Of a stretch of 64,000 bases of DNA, positions 13,501 to 24,744 are shown in pieces. A program made the translations under genes and the position numbers. Under the pieces are notes generated by a model that was given only the letters and a program-made list of their open reading frames with translations, did not search any database and was not told the DNA's origin. Source of the stretch: Lycocorax pyrrhopterus obiensis (Eukaryota > Chordata > Aves > Passeriformes > Paradisaeidae); NCBI GenBank assembly GCA_014706295.1, contig JACSVZ010000011.1:8164663-8228662 (forward strand). The letters are read 5' to 3'. Every line of letters starts with the position of its first letter. Position 1 is the first letter of the stretch.

Positions 13501-15239
13501 CCTGCTGCAGCCAGGGACACCCGGCTGTGCAGCCTGGCAGCTCTGCAGGCAGGGCCGGCAGCTCCCCCTCCACAGCACCCTCGGGGCACTGCAAACCAGG
13601 CACACCACGGCTCTGCCAAGCACCTCTCAGGGGTGGGCTTTTTCAGACCCTCACCTTTAAGTTCAAGCTTATTACTGAATTTACTTACATTGAGAAGAAT
13701 GAAAACAGAAGCTGTCTGTTAAGTGTTTATTTGAGACCAAAAATAGTAATCAAAATAAATCAAATGGGAGTTCTAAAACAAATCTCACTTATCTGTTATC
13801 AAGCAGGAAAGAAATTAAGAAAGAAGACACCCTTAAAATTATAGGAATCAGGTCGGTGGACTCGTATACAAGCACTGAGCAAGACTGTACGAGATCCAAA
13901 GACAAGCACTCAGAGCTTCATTATAAAATGGCTCATAATGCTTTGTACCATACTCTTCAAGTATGCTCAGAATCAGACCAAAGCACTTCTTTATCTTTAA
14001 AAAAAAAGAAAAAATCTTTGAGGCAGCAACTTTTACACCCGGAGCTGCCTACTACATTCCCCACAAAGTATCCCTGCCAGAAACACACCATTTTTTCCAT
14101 GTAAGTCTAGTATAAACATAAATAAGGTGCAAGTCACACACAGCCCTCCTTCTCTACTTCCCCATCCCAGTATTTTCAATACTCTGCCACATCCCACATG
14201 CCCTCTGGGGGAACAGTCTGGTCAGTAAAAGCAAAGAAATTATGAAGGGCAAGGCATGCCATTTTCCTAGAAATAAAGGAGGCCGTGAACACATTACCCG
14301 ACCAAAATGCATCCACAGAATTCGGCAATAAATAATACACAAGCTTGGCATTACTATGTAATCCAGTATCTCTTTACTCATGTGAGTAATCTAATGAAGC
14401 AACAGAAATCTGAGTAATAGCTTGAATAAGTAAATTAAAACAAAGCTACATTTACCTATCAAGCAAAATAGCCAGAATGCTGCTGCTTTTTCAGTACAGC
14501 AAGCAGGCCTGTACATCAGAAAAACTTCCTCACATTTTGCAACCATGTTAGCTAGCCCAACAAAAGATATTACCTATTCCTCTAAGCTTTCTCTTTCCTT
14601 TACACATGAACACACATCATATACTACATGTATTTGTGTATATTAAGTGTGGAAAGCCTACTTTTTCGAGTTACCACCCTGATCTCCCCTTCCCTCCAAA
14701 ACCCTGAACAATTGTGAGTTCTCGCAGGCCAAGTTCAGATGCTGCCATGATCCTAACATAGTTGAAACTTCAAGAATTGATGACTGCAATCACACTTGTC
14801 CTCAAATGTCTCTATATTAAACAGAGAACAACTGCACACCACAACAAATGCACTCCTCCAGGCAGGAAAGCACTGTGACTGCCTAGTACAAGCAGAAAAG
14901 CTATTTTGTTTAGTTGTTTACACATCTAGTGTTTTCTTTTCTGCTTATGCATAATCACGTGCTTTTCCATGGAGCTGGAGTTACTTTTCAGATCTGTTCC
15001 TTCTCTCAGTCTTTAAATTTAAACTTAAAAATAATACAGATACAGCTCCAGGTAAGTCAACCTCTGTGCCAAAGCTTTGCACCTGATCATCAGGCACCCT
15101 CCACACACAAATGGCAGCAACAGACTTCCTGCTTTCCTTATTTTATTCCTCTCTCTGTTTAGCATTTCCACTTCCCAAAGTATGAAGTTCAGCCTTCCAC
15201 CATATTTTTTTTTCTACCTCCTTTTAGTTTTCCATTTTT

Positions 15240-15360
15240 TCAGATAGGAAATTGACAGACTGCAGAATCACAGTCACTTTCTCTCATCTGTACCTGCTTA
15301 CAGTGACAGATGTTAAACACAACCCAGGTCTCTTGGGTTTCCCCAGTGCCATCTAGGAGC
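15240..15360. repeat. Possible diverged MIR/L3-like fragment
   Basis: The stretch contains AACCCAGGTCTCTTGGGTTT followed by CCCCAGTGCCATCTAGGAGC, and is preceded by an ATAGGAAATTGACAGA segment. This resembles the order found in old amniote SINE/LINE tails, but the match is diverged and from memory. Confidence 0.3.
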
Positions 15361-18039
15361 TCCCACAGCCGTGCTGCACCTTCTGCACCTTGAACCTTCC
15401 CAGTGCTGGCCTGGAAATCCTCCCAGCAGCAATCTCAGAGTCAGCAGAAGGAGCAGGAGACACTCTCTACAGCATTAGATACTAAATGACTACTCCCATC
15501 GAATCTCTTTGCTGCTCCTGCTCTTTCAATTGCAGTGCAAGAAATAAGACTAAAATCCAATCCCCACCAAGGCCAGTAAGAAACACTACCACAAAACAAG
15601 ACAGAACCTTCACACTACAGCTGTAGAAGCCTACTCACAGCCTTCCAACACGAAGGGAAACCTCAATTACAGAACTACTCAGAGAGCTTAGACATACACT
15701 TAAGCATACAACCCACCTCCAACTACTGTCAAGAGGAAAAAAAAAAAATTGTACTCACACAAAAGACAGCAAAAAAAACAGGTGCTCACCCAGCAAAAAA
15801 CTCCACCTCTACACTGCACCACTCCCTTTTTAAAGGACATGGCAAGTCTGTCATTATTAACATTATCCTCATTACCAATCAGCTGCCCACCATGTGAAGC
15901 AAGTTCCAGCAACCAGCAGGTGGATGCTTGGCTAACCCGTCTCAGTGGTAACCCAGGAAAACCTCATCTCAGCCAGGTGAGGATCATCAAGAAATGAACA
16001 GAGCTGCAAATTTAAGTACCGGTCCTGGTAGAGGGTGCCTGGACCCTCACCCCAATCTCTACATCACCTGTAGGCAAATACTACATAAACCCAGTAACAG
16101 CTTTTGTGAGTCCAATCGATTGAGTGGTTAAACTTGTACAGTCAGCAGGCAACCAAGGGAGGCATATATTTTAATGGTAGATGTGGAAACAAAGGAATTT
16201 TGATTAGCCTTGGGACTGGAGGGGGTAAAAATACTGGTTTAGGATTTTCCCAGGATATGCATATTAAGAACTTGTCTTTTTGCCCTCTGTGTAATTTTTT
16301 TTAATATTTGGAAAGCAGAATTAGGCCACATTTGACCAAACCTCCAGAGCCTAGCAGGAGCCAACAGAGACCGGAGTACAGCGACTTGTTAATTCTTGTA
16401 CTTTTACTCATAACAGGATTTCACTAGTGAGCAACACATTTTCTGCAGTGCTATCAGAGGCTTAAACAAACTGTTTCTCTACAAGAAGGGATCTTTCTCT
16501 CTGCTTTGCTTTAAAACCTGAATGCATTGTTTATGTTCTCTAATATGAACTGGAAATAACTTCTGTGTAAAGAAACTCCAACTGTTACACTTCTGAAGCA
16601 GCGTTCGTTATCAGTGCCAGACTCAAGGAGAACATGACTGCGGGTGATGCTACAAAGAGAGACGAGATCAACCCTACTAGAAATTGCCCAGGAGAGCACA
16701 CAGGTAGGGTGGGTTTAAATGAGATCACGACTGAGATTATTTCACCTCCAGCATACCCAAGTGAGCCCTTCAGGTCTCCTGAGTGGCCTCTATCCAGCAA
16801 AGGAAACACTTCTCTGCCACAAAGGCTGCCTTACATTTGTACTTGCCACACGGCTGCAGTAGCAATAAGTCCTTTACTGTTTGTTCAGCTCTTGAAAGTC
16901 CTGTAAAGCATTCACCATTCACCTGTCACACTGCACAAACTGAGCCCTTTGAAATGAAAATCTAAAAGTAACTGTGTTAGTCAACGGCTGCTGCTGCAAC
17001 AAGAAGCGAGCCCAGCACCAGCGCAAGCCTTCAGGCAGGTAATTCACTTCAACACGAGACCAGCGAACAACAGTATGTTTTATTTAATTAGGATGAACAG
17101 AAGAGATAAACCTCACAGCAGGGCGGGTAATGACAACATTTCAAAAATAATTCATGCCCAGGTAACAAAAGGGCAAATTTCAATTACATAAAAAAGCTAA
17201 AAAGTTGACTTAATACATCCAAGGGGGAAGAGGGAAAAAAATTAATAATTGTACTGCATATGATTAACAAGTGGCATTCACAAGCTCTACAAATTGGTCT
17301 TTCTGTTGCCTAATCTGTGGCTAGAAAGAAAAAGGTTTTCTTTCTAAGCAAATGCAAACAATATAATGAAGGTACTTATCGCTAGATTCAGATGGGTATT
17401 GCAGTGCTATCTGAAGTAAGTCGTACTGTGGAAAGCTAATGCCATACACCAGCTCCCGGTACCACAAGGAGGTCTGTGAGCCCGTTCCAAATGGCAGCAC
17501 CCAGTTTCCAACCCCATCAGGTCCCTTTGTTTACATTTTGAAAACAAACCATTGGAAGAGGTCGAAGCCTGAGCCTTCTGTAGCTGGAAATGTCACAAGA
17601 GACCATTTAGTCTCTGCACATCCTTCTACTCCCCAGAATAATGTGACTCCAATAAGCCACCATAATTCACTGCTGCCCATATATATACATCTAGGTGTTG
17701 TCAAGAAGATGTAGTACTTAAAACTCGCATCACCTTATTTGTCTAAGAGAAAAGGGAACTAGCTTCTCTCCATTTACTAATGGACATCAGGAAAGAAAAT
17801 GCATGAGAATCTACTTCTGGGCTCTAAAAGTGCGTTGAATAAATGCATACAGAGCTCAGAGCTGGTCCTCACTTGGCTCCAGCTCCCACCCACACTCTCC
17901 GAATCCGTGTCCACCAACGCACACACCAAAACCAGGCCCTCCTCTCCACCACCATTTGTCAGTGAAGATTTAGCAGGAGTCTCTAATACGTTTTATATTA
18001 GTAGTATTTCATTTCTCCAGCACATTTACTAGGATACAA

Positions 18040-19560
18040 GGGAATATAATAGCCACGCTTTTTCAGAGGCATTTATGGAGAACATTGATGGAGTGATGAG
18101 GACCTGATATAGGCATTTTATAAGACAGTTCAATTATTGTGGGTAATTAATAATCTTTTGTGTAAGAGAATATTATAATACATATGACACATGAGACCAG
18201 GAGATTATTTCTTTTTCCAAAAAAATGTGGTTTGCATTTTTCAAATGTTGTAATCATCGAAAACTGATTTCACAAATTGGAATTGGAAAGCAAGATAAAA
18301 ATTAACCAATTCAATAAAAATAGCCAAGTAAACAATTACAAGTGCACTTATCCAAATAGAAATAAATATTAATTCGACAGTATGAGAAAGTCTCGTTATT
18401 CACAAAGCCAGCAGGTGAGGAAAGGTTTTTAAAATGTTTACTGTAGTAATTGATCGCTGGGTACCACCTCAAGCATTCAATTTAGTTAATTTAACCAAGC
18501 TGAAACCACTTACCCACATTTAACCTAAAAGTTAATTTGGCACCAAACAATAGATAAAACCAAGCCAAAGCCGCATCTACGATAAGACAATCTGTATTTA
18601 CACAAGCTTAACGCATCTACAAAACATCATTTTTATATCCAATTCAGAGGATGGCATGAACATCTGCTTTCACTTCAAGACATTAATTTTCAATTATTGA
18701 AGAAAAACAAAATAAATCCTGACAAATTACTGGTAACTGTAGAATCTTTTGTTACTCTATTAGTTTATAATAGTAATTTAGAAATCCTACAATTAACGTC
18801 CTACAAGAGGTCTCTGACTATTTTTTTTGCATGTGTCATCTGAAGCAATTCAGCAGTGAATGATGTTCTTTAACTTGCACTGATTGTACACAAATATTTT
18901 TGAAGAAAAAAATAGGAAGAATTCTCCAAGAGCCACTACTGTACAACAGTAGTTGTTCTTCTTCGATGGCTTTAGACATAGCATCACTAAAAATATGAGA
19001 TTTCTATTTTCTTCCCATTCATATTTAAACCTTTTGTGTTACCTTTCCCACTCTTTTCAATTTTTGGCCACGTTTATTCGTTATATTCACTGAGACCAAT
19101 GGGAACAGGCCGCAATTAAAAGGTGTTTGCACACAGGCAGGAGTTTCAATCAGTAAAACCAGTTAAATACCACCCAGATCCCGTCCAGGAGAGCATACCA
19201 GAGGGAGAAAAAGGCAGGAAAATGGGACTTGTGGAGTTTAGTGGAGAACGCTGCTAGGCTTGTAGCAAAATACACAGGCAAAAATTAAAAACTGCAGGCT
19301 AATCCCTGAAGGCAGTGCTCAGAATACTGCATGGATTCAAACGCTCTCAGGGCACCAGCCCCACAATGAAACACCAACATCTCCAATTATTCCTAATCCC
19401 CCAAAAGCTACACTTGATAAAGAACAATCAAGAGCATAATCTTATTTGATATGAGTTTTATCAATTTTAGCTGCTGCTTTCACTGTATCAATAAAATTCC
19501 ACCGAAACTTGAATGAACTGTAAAATTAAAGGATAATCGCACAAGTCTCTTGTATTTGGC
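18040..19560. promoter_or_regulatory. AT-rich block resembling conserved regulatory DNA
   Basis: About 1.5 kb is AT-rich, poor in CG and largely free of simple repeats. It has many TAAT/ATTA homeodomain cores (for example TAATTAATAAT near 18,145), a RUNX-like TGTGGTTT directly before GCAT (18,226-18,236), and NFI half-sites near 18,537-18,575. Developmental regulators such as ZNF423 usually carry many conserved enhancers in long introns. Conservation cannot be tested here, so this is a suggestion based on texture. Confidence 0.3.
18935..18953. repeat. Short perfect inverted repeat
   Basis: ACTACTGT and ACAGTAGT are exact reverse complements separated by ACA. The hairpin would have an 8-bp stem and a 3-base loop. 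Confidence 0.6.
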
Positions 19561-22500
19561 AATTATGATTATACTTGTCAAAATTTAATTTGTAGAATGT
19601 ACTGTTCCAGCACCTTCAGGTTCTTCTCTATCAACTGGGAAAAAAGGAAAATTATATCTTTAAGACAAGTATGAAAGACATTGTTACTTCCACAGTCAAC
19701 TCTGTAACTGAGCTCCGACATTGTATAATTGACTTTGCAAGCAGAACAACAGCAATATAACAAAGAAAATGTCAGTGTTTTCACAGCGCTAATCTATAGC
19801 ACTAGGAGGGCCTCCTGCTGTCAGCCAGAGCTGACAATACAATAGCTTTCAAAGGGATATTACCATCATGCTTTTATTCTTGACATCAATCAAGACAAAG
19901 AGAATCCTTTTCACAAGACATTCAAAATCAAACCTTTGTATGAGCAGATAGGTAAAACAGCATTCCTTTAAAGAAGATCATTCATAGCAATCAACTAATT
20001 GGAACTCAGCAAATGGTTGAAGTATTTTTATTTACTTTGCAGATAACAAAGTAATGAGCAACCCCCCTTTTCTCTTCTTGACTGACACAAATGAGGCAGG
20101 TAGGGTGTGAATCAAAAGTTTCTATCAGCAATTTTTGCCAACAGAAAGCAAAAAAATATGACAGCAATTCTGCAACTTCAAGCAGGATAACAAATCTAGA
20201 GTTAATTAGTGCATTCTTTTGCAAAACAGTTTGATTACCAACTAGCACGTTATGCACAAAATACCCCCGCAAGCTGACAGCAATTTGCAGAACTGTCAAA
20301 TTCAGCAGCCAAAGTGCATCTGATGCTTAAAACCTTGTGCCAACGCGAGCCCAGTCCCTACAAATGGCAGTCCCGTAACACCTCAATTACAATTACAATT
20401 ACACGGGACTGGAAACCCACGGGTTGCTGTTACCCGCATCTCAGCACTGCGCCTTCCAGAACCACCTCCAAGCATGAGAGGCTGCAGTTTGACCAAGGGG
20501 AAGTAGGAAGAAATGCTTTCCTGAGTCTGCCGAGTGGACTGGGTACCCCCATTCCCCACAGCAACCAGCACTGAACAAACTTTTAAGGACGGCCATGTTA
20601 ATATCACCTATAATGATATATTATACAAGACAGAGTGCTTTGACACTGACAACTGTGTTATGTTCTGGGGTTCAGGACCACGTGGTTTTAACAACACTGA
20701 GTAAGGTATAACTCTTCCTTACAGAGAACTGAAAAGGCTCTCAGCAGTTGAGGTTACTGGCAACAGGGCAGGAGTCTGTGCTGAGGAAAATTACTTCCAT
20801 GGGCTTCATCTGTCATGTGAAGTAAATCTTCAGAAGAGTATTTTATTCCATCACTGCTACCGCCACACTGTCCCCTAAGTGTTTATTTTGTAAACCAGCA
20901 AAGACTCAATACTCACACTTTTATTCCATTCTCGTTGATCTGAAACCACCTTCCTTTAAGCCAAGTAGAACATTGTCCCCAACCACCAGCTATAAGGTTA
21001 GTATCTTCAAGTTTGCACAAACGAATGGTCAAAACAAATCAGTGTATTGTGTAGCAAATCATAAATCCCATGTCAGGGGGAAGCCCAGGGCTACTGCTGG
21101 AGTTACAGCTGCAGGAATTACTGTAAGTTTCTGCCAGGCTGAACCTGAGACCTGATAATACAGCACAGGGGCCACCTGACCTGCAGCTGTGCTGGCATCC
21201 ACTTTGGGTTTGCTATCACTTCATTTTCAATAACGTGCATCTAAGACTTGTCAACATTCGATACTTCTGTCAAAGTCAATCACTTCTTTAAAGTCAGCAT
21301 CGCTCCCACTTAAAGTGCAGGCAACTTGCTTTTTGCATGCAGAATAATCCCTTTCATCACAGGCACAGACTGATCCCATTTTAGTGCGTAATCTTTCTGA
21401 ATGAAAAAGGATACACAAATCTCAGTAGTGGTTAATAAATAGCAAAGCTCCTATACAAAGTGACATAAAAGACGGAAAGGAGAAAAATGTTAAATTATTT
21501 TAAGTCCTAAATGCCACACATATATCCACATAATTTATGCTTGTTTTCTTCTCAGTTGAATTAGGAAACCTATGACCTCAGAGTGCCTTTATTTATTACA
21601 TCTCAATTATTTCCATGGAAACGTGTACTGTGGCAATCTACTGGGTTGCCAGCTCCCTAGACCACAAAATGTATACAACGGACTTTTTAAAAGCAGAAGA
21701 TATGGGTGAATAGAAAGAAAGGAAGAATTTCTTTATCCTACATGCACATATGAGCTGCCTCCTATTATCCAGAATTTCACCCAGATTCAGCTCATTCTTA
21801 GACTCCCTGTTAGGCAGCTCAAGCTAAGACCTGTAATTTACATCCAGTTTATGCTGAAGCTGGAAACATTTTTTTTGTGCCTAGAGACCTCAGCAATATT
21901 TAGAATCTTTAAAAACTGGGCTTCATCCAGCTCACTGTTGCAAAGACCTTCTAGATATTTCTACATTACAGGGATAATGTTTCTCAGCTATGACTTGCCA
22001 GTAAGCTACCTGCTTCAATTCATAAAAGTGCTCTAGTAAATAGTAATCAGTTCTATATCAGAATTAGAGTCAAAATTTCATTATGAAGTATCAACATTTG
22101 CAAGAGATATTGCTGCCTAAAAGTAATGAGGAAGAAAACAAAAGAGTAATAAATGGTAAATATCTAACATTGAATGTCACAAGATGTCAAGGTTTACTAA
22201 CTGAGCTTCTAGAGCAAACACTGTTTGCACTGGCATAGAACTATTTCCTGAATGTTAAATGTGACACTTTAGCACAGGAAAATATTTTAAACTCCAGAGG
22301 CCTGGCCACTAAATGTGATCCCCTCATCCGAGAGAAGTCATGACCCAAGGCCTGCTCCACTGTTCTCAAACTGTGATTCTTTTAGTTTCAAACAATGTAT
22401 TTCAGAGCATCCCCTAGAAATAGCTCTAACTCTGCCCTTTCTTCTGCCCATAGACTGTAACATTCATCTACCAATGAGTAAAGTAGCTTCTTTAGCAGAT

Positions 22501-23389
22501 TGTCCAGGATTGCGGAGGGTCACAAAGCCACACTGCAAACCTGCCCCACAGCACAATGCTAAAAGGTGCTCTTAGTTTGGGGAAAAATGATTAAGGGGTT
22601 TGTACAAAGATGAAGGACCGACTTTACAAAAACTTGATAAACATTTGAAGCACATGCAACTTACATTGCAATCATCTGTTAAAGAATGGATATTTCACAA
22701 ATAATATAAAATGGCCCTGGATGGGGTTTCAATTTGTTCTTTAGCTGGTCGATTAACTGCACGCAAATTTTAGCCACTCACAAGTTATTTAATTACAAAA
22801 GCTTTGGACTTTTTGTTTCATCTTCTGGGCATCCAAAGTTCTGATCCTTTTGTGCTTCTACAACAAAGCCTCCGGACCACTGAGTTTGCGACTTCTGCTT
22901 TGTGCAGAGGACAATAAAACCTTCCCCAACATCAGCTAACCTCCTCGTGGCTGGGAGCGAAAGGCTTCGGGAATCACGCCTTCCCTCTCGCACCCATTCA
23001 CTTAAAAGTCAAAAAGCTGGCAAGGCGTGCAGTACGGCGCGGGGCTGGTCCCGGCCCTCCCTTTACGTTTCGCCAGCAGCTGTTTTCTTAGGGAGGTAAA
23101 CAGGAGATTTTAAACACCGCTTCGCTGGGCATGGAGAAGAACACGCGTAGTTTAATGTCTAACCTTTATTCATATAGCCGTTACTAAATTTGGCCATTGT
23201 TTTTTCAAGCCCAAGCAAATTCTCAACCCCTATCTATCAAATTGGGTTTAATTCTCCCCTTCTTCCACCACCCTTACGCGCATTGGACAGCAGGCGCAAA
23301 CAGACGGCGCTACTATTCCCAATCATAAAGGAACATTAATTTCGGGCTAACCGGCTAAAACACGAGTGAGCTCATTCCTCCCTTCCCCG
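19561..23389. other. Intronic stretch up to the CpG island, no gene seen
   Basis: AT-leaning sequence. It includes a three-copy AATTAC repeat (20,385-20,402) and a 10-bp palindrome ACCACGTGGT with an E-box core (20,677-20,686). GC content climbs from about 22,900 toward the island. No exon was recognised. Confidence 0.55.
20385..20402. repeat. (AATTAC)3 short tandem repeat
   Basis: Three perfect head-to-tail copies of a six-base unit. Confidence 0.85.
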
Positions 23390-23481
23390 GCCCGCCGATG
23401 CGCCACCGCACCCGACCATCACCGCGAAACTTTCCTCCCTCCCCGCCTCAACGATGCCACCGGCTTCTTTCATCAATTATC

Positions 23482-23495
23482 GCGACACGTGTCGC
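23482..23495. promoter_or_regulatory. 14-bp perfect palindrome with an E-box core
   Basis: GCGACACGTGTCGC reads identically on both strands and is centred on CACGTG, the site of MYC/MAX, USF and some HEY/HES-type bHLH factors. It lies about 260 bases into intron 1, still within the CpG island. The palindrome is directly visible; occupancy is inference. Confidence 0.55.
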
Positions 23496-23659
23496 CGGCG
23501 AGTCTCGGCCCGCACCGCGGTACCCACACAGCCCCGGAACGGACGGCGGGCGGGCGGATGCCCCGCGTGGGGAGACGCCGTCGGTTCCGGGGGGGTCTCC
23601 GCCACAACCGGCCCGTACCGGGGGGGGATTCGCAATCCCCGCCAAGCCGGGCCCCGGCC

Positions 23660-23667
23660 CTGATTGG
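23660..23667 (-). promoter_or_regulatory. CCAAT box (NF-Y type)
   Basis: CTGATTGG on the plus strand is CCAATCAG on the minus strand, a full match to the NF-Y core and flank. It lies about 85 bases inside intron 1, so it could serve a plus-strand start or an internal minus-strand start rather than the start of the coding exon itself. Confidence 0.45.
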
Positions 23668-23751
23668 CCGCGTCGCGGCGGCGGAGGCGGCGGCGGCTGC
23701 CCGGGGCCGGGCGGCGGCGGCGGCGGCGGGGGCCGGCGGAGGATGCCTTAC

Positions 23752-23791
23752 CTTTCACCGAGCGGGGCTTGGCTTGCTTCCTCCTGGACAT
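23752..23791 (-). CDS. ZNF423: First coding exon of a ZNF423-type zinc-finger transcription factor (partial gene)
   Basis: The exon encodes MSRRKQAKPRSVK and one base of the next codon, then meets the donor AAAG|GTAAGG, so the intron is phase 1. The start has a purine (G) at -3. This N-terminus is the short motif by which FOG, SALL, BCL11 and ZNF423/ZNF521 proteins bind the NuRD co-repressor complex; R3, R4 and K5 are its hallmark. ZNF423 is a nuclear protein with about 30 C2H2 fingers that works with EBF, BMP-SMAD and retinoic-acid-receptor partners in neural and fat-cell development. None of the fingers is in the window. Val12 matches ZNF423 as I recall it, while ZNF521 has Leu, so the paralogue call rests on one residue. 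The sequence just upstream is purine-rich on this strand and offers no convincing acceptor, so this is probably the true first exon. I saw no in-frame stop in roughly 160 bases upstream, so the start is chosen by family resemblance. Confidence 0.82.
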
Positions 23792-24018
23792 GTCCGGGCG
23801 CCGTGGCTCGTCCTCCTTCTCCTCGTCTTCCTCCCGTCCCTTCCTTCTCTTCCTCTCTCTGCTTTCTCTCTCGCCCCCCCGCCCCCCGCACCTCCAAACT
23901 TTGCGAGGCGAAGCGGCAGCAGCGGGATCGATTATTTGATTTTTCTCACTTCTTTCGCCTGTTGCAATGCGGCAAGTTCAACTCCTCTTTCCACCCCCTC
24001 GGGCACCTTCCCCCGGGG

Positions 24019-24019
24019 A

Positions 24020-24055
<36 letters not shown>
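24019..24055. repeat. A7-TTT-A27 homopolymer in the CpG island
   Basis: Seven A, three T and then 27 A interrupt very CG-rich sequence. It is followed by T-rich tracts (T13 at 24,127-24,139 and T12 at 24,285-24,296) and A12 at 24,307-24,318. Such tracts exclude nucleosomes and are prone to length change and assembly error. Confidence 0.9.
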
Positions 24056-24058
<3 letters not shown>

Positions 24059-24655
24059 AGAAAAATCGCAGGCGCAACAGTTGCAATATTTTTTTCCTTC
24101 TTGTTTTTTTTTGTTTGGGTTTTTGGTTTTTTTTTTTTTGTTCCTTCCTTCCCTCCCCCCCTTGGATGTGCAAATTCTACCGACGCAAAGCGAGCCCGGC
24201 CCGCGCCCCCACCCGCCTTTTTGTTCTCTTTAAAGTTTGCAGGCGCCCTGTGGCTCAGTCCGGCTCGCACTTTCGGAATAATAATTTTTTTTTTTTAAGG
24301 AAAAAGAAAAAAAAAAAAGCAGCAGAGCCCTGTGCGGGGTCCCTGGGTTTGGGGTGGGGGAGGGCGCGCGGCGAGAACTCAGTGTCTAAACCCACGAGGA
24401 GCTCCGGCCCCGGCAATCCGGGGCGCTCCGGGGGTGCGACCTTGTTGCGATTTTCCTAAATCCTCCCTCGGCCGCGCTCGGCCCCCTCCCGCCCTCTCTG
24501 CCCGCTCGCCCCCGGCTGCCTCTCCCTTCCTCGCCCCCGCCGCTGGCCGGGGAGGGCGACGAGTCCTTTTTTATGCTGGCGGCGGGGGCCGAGGGGCGGC
24601 CGCCCCGTGTCCCCGGCGCGGCGCGGCCGGCCGTGCGCGGCGCGGAGCTGGAGCT

Positions 24656-24674
24656 GGGCGGGCGGGCGGGTGGG
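24656..24674 (+). promoter_or_regulatory. G-quadruplex motif / tandem GC boxes
   Basis: Five GGG runs are separated by single bases (GGGC four times, with the last spacer T). This satisfies the strict four-run G-quadruplex pattern with minimal loops, and it also forms overlapping Sp1/KLF-type GGGCGG sites. It lies 63 bases before the plus-strand donor and inside the presumed bidirectional promoter. Confidence 0.7.
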
Positions 24675-24734
24675 CTCCCCGCGGCCGGCCGCGCTCGCCG
24701 CCGCCTTCCCCTGCACGCACGCACTTCGCGGAAC

Positions 24735-24744
24735 AAGGTAAGTG
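24735..24744 (+). other. Strong plus-strand splice donor inside the CpG island
   Basis: The sequence AAG|GTAAGTG matches the vertebrate 5' splice-site consensus almost perfectly. The exon side would end at 24,737. It lies about 0.95 kb from the ZNF423-type start codon and points the opposite way, as expected for the first exon of a divergent long non-coding RNA. No start site is visible, but the CG-rich sequence and G-quadruplex motif just upstream would suit one. Confidence 0.45.

Larger units (their letters stand above)
8890..18039. other. Intronic stretch with no gene seen
   Basis: No coding exon was recognised in these 9 kb. Notable local items are a G-run cluster (10,517-10,551), a 181-codon open frame at 12,008-12,550 of no recognisable family, a GC-richer patch near 13,460-13,640, a possible old repeat at 15,240-15,360 and a candidate antisense exon at 14,992-15,051. 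Confidence 0.55.
1..23751 (-). other. ZNF423: Intron 1 of the ZNF423-type gene (5' part; continues beyond position 1)
   Basis: The intron begins with GTAAGG directly after the first coding exon and reads toward lower coordinates. No acceptor followed by a recognisable ZNF423 second exon or any C2H2 finger motif was seen between here and position 1, so the intron is at least 23.7 kb. A long first intron is normal for this gene family. It contains a CG-rich island (5.1-6.0 kb), an AT-rich regulatory-looking block (18.0-19.6 kb) and old repeat remnants, each listed separately. Confidence 0.7.

Noticed and set aside
23366..24298. 310-codon plus-strand frame across the ZNF423 first exon
   Set aside because: It runs antisense through the coding exon and homopolymers, translating T and A runs as Phe and Lys stretches; a composition artefact.
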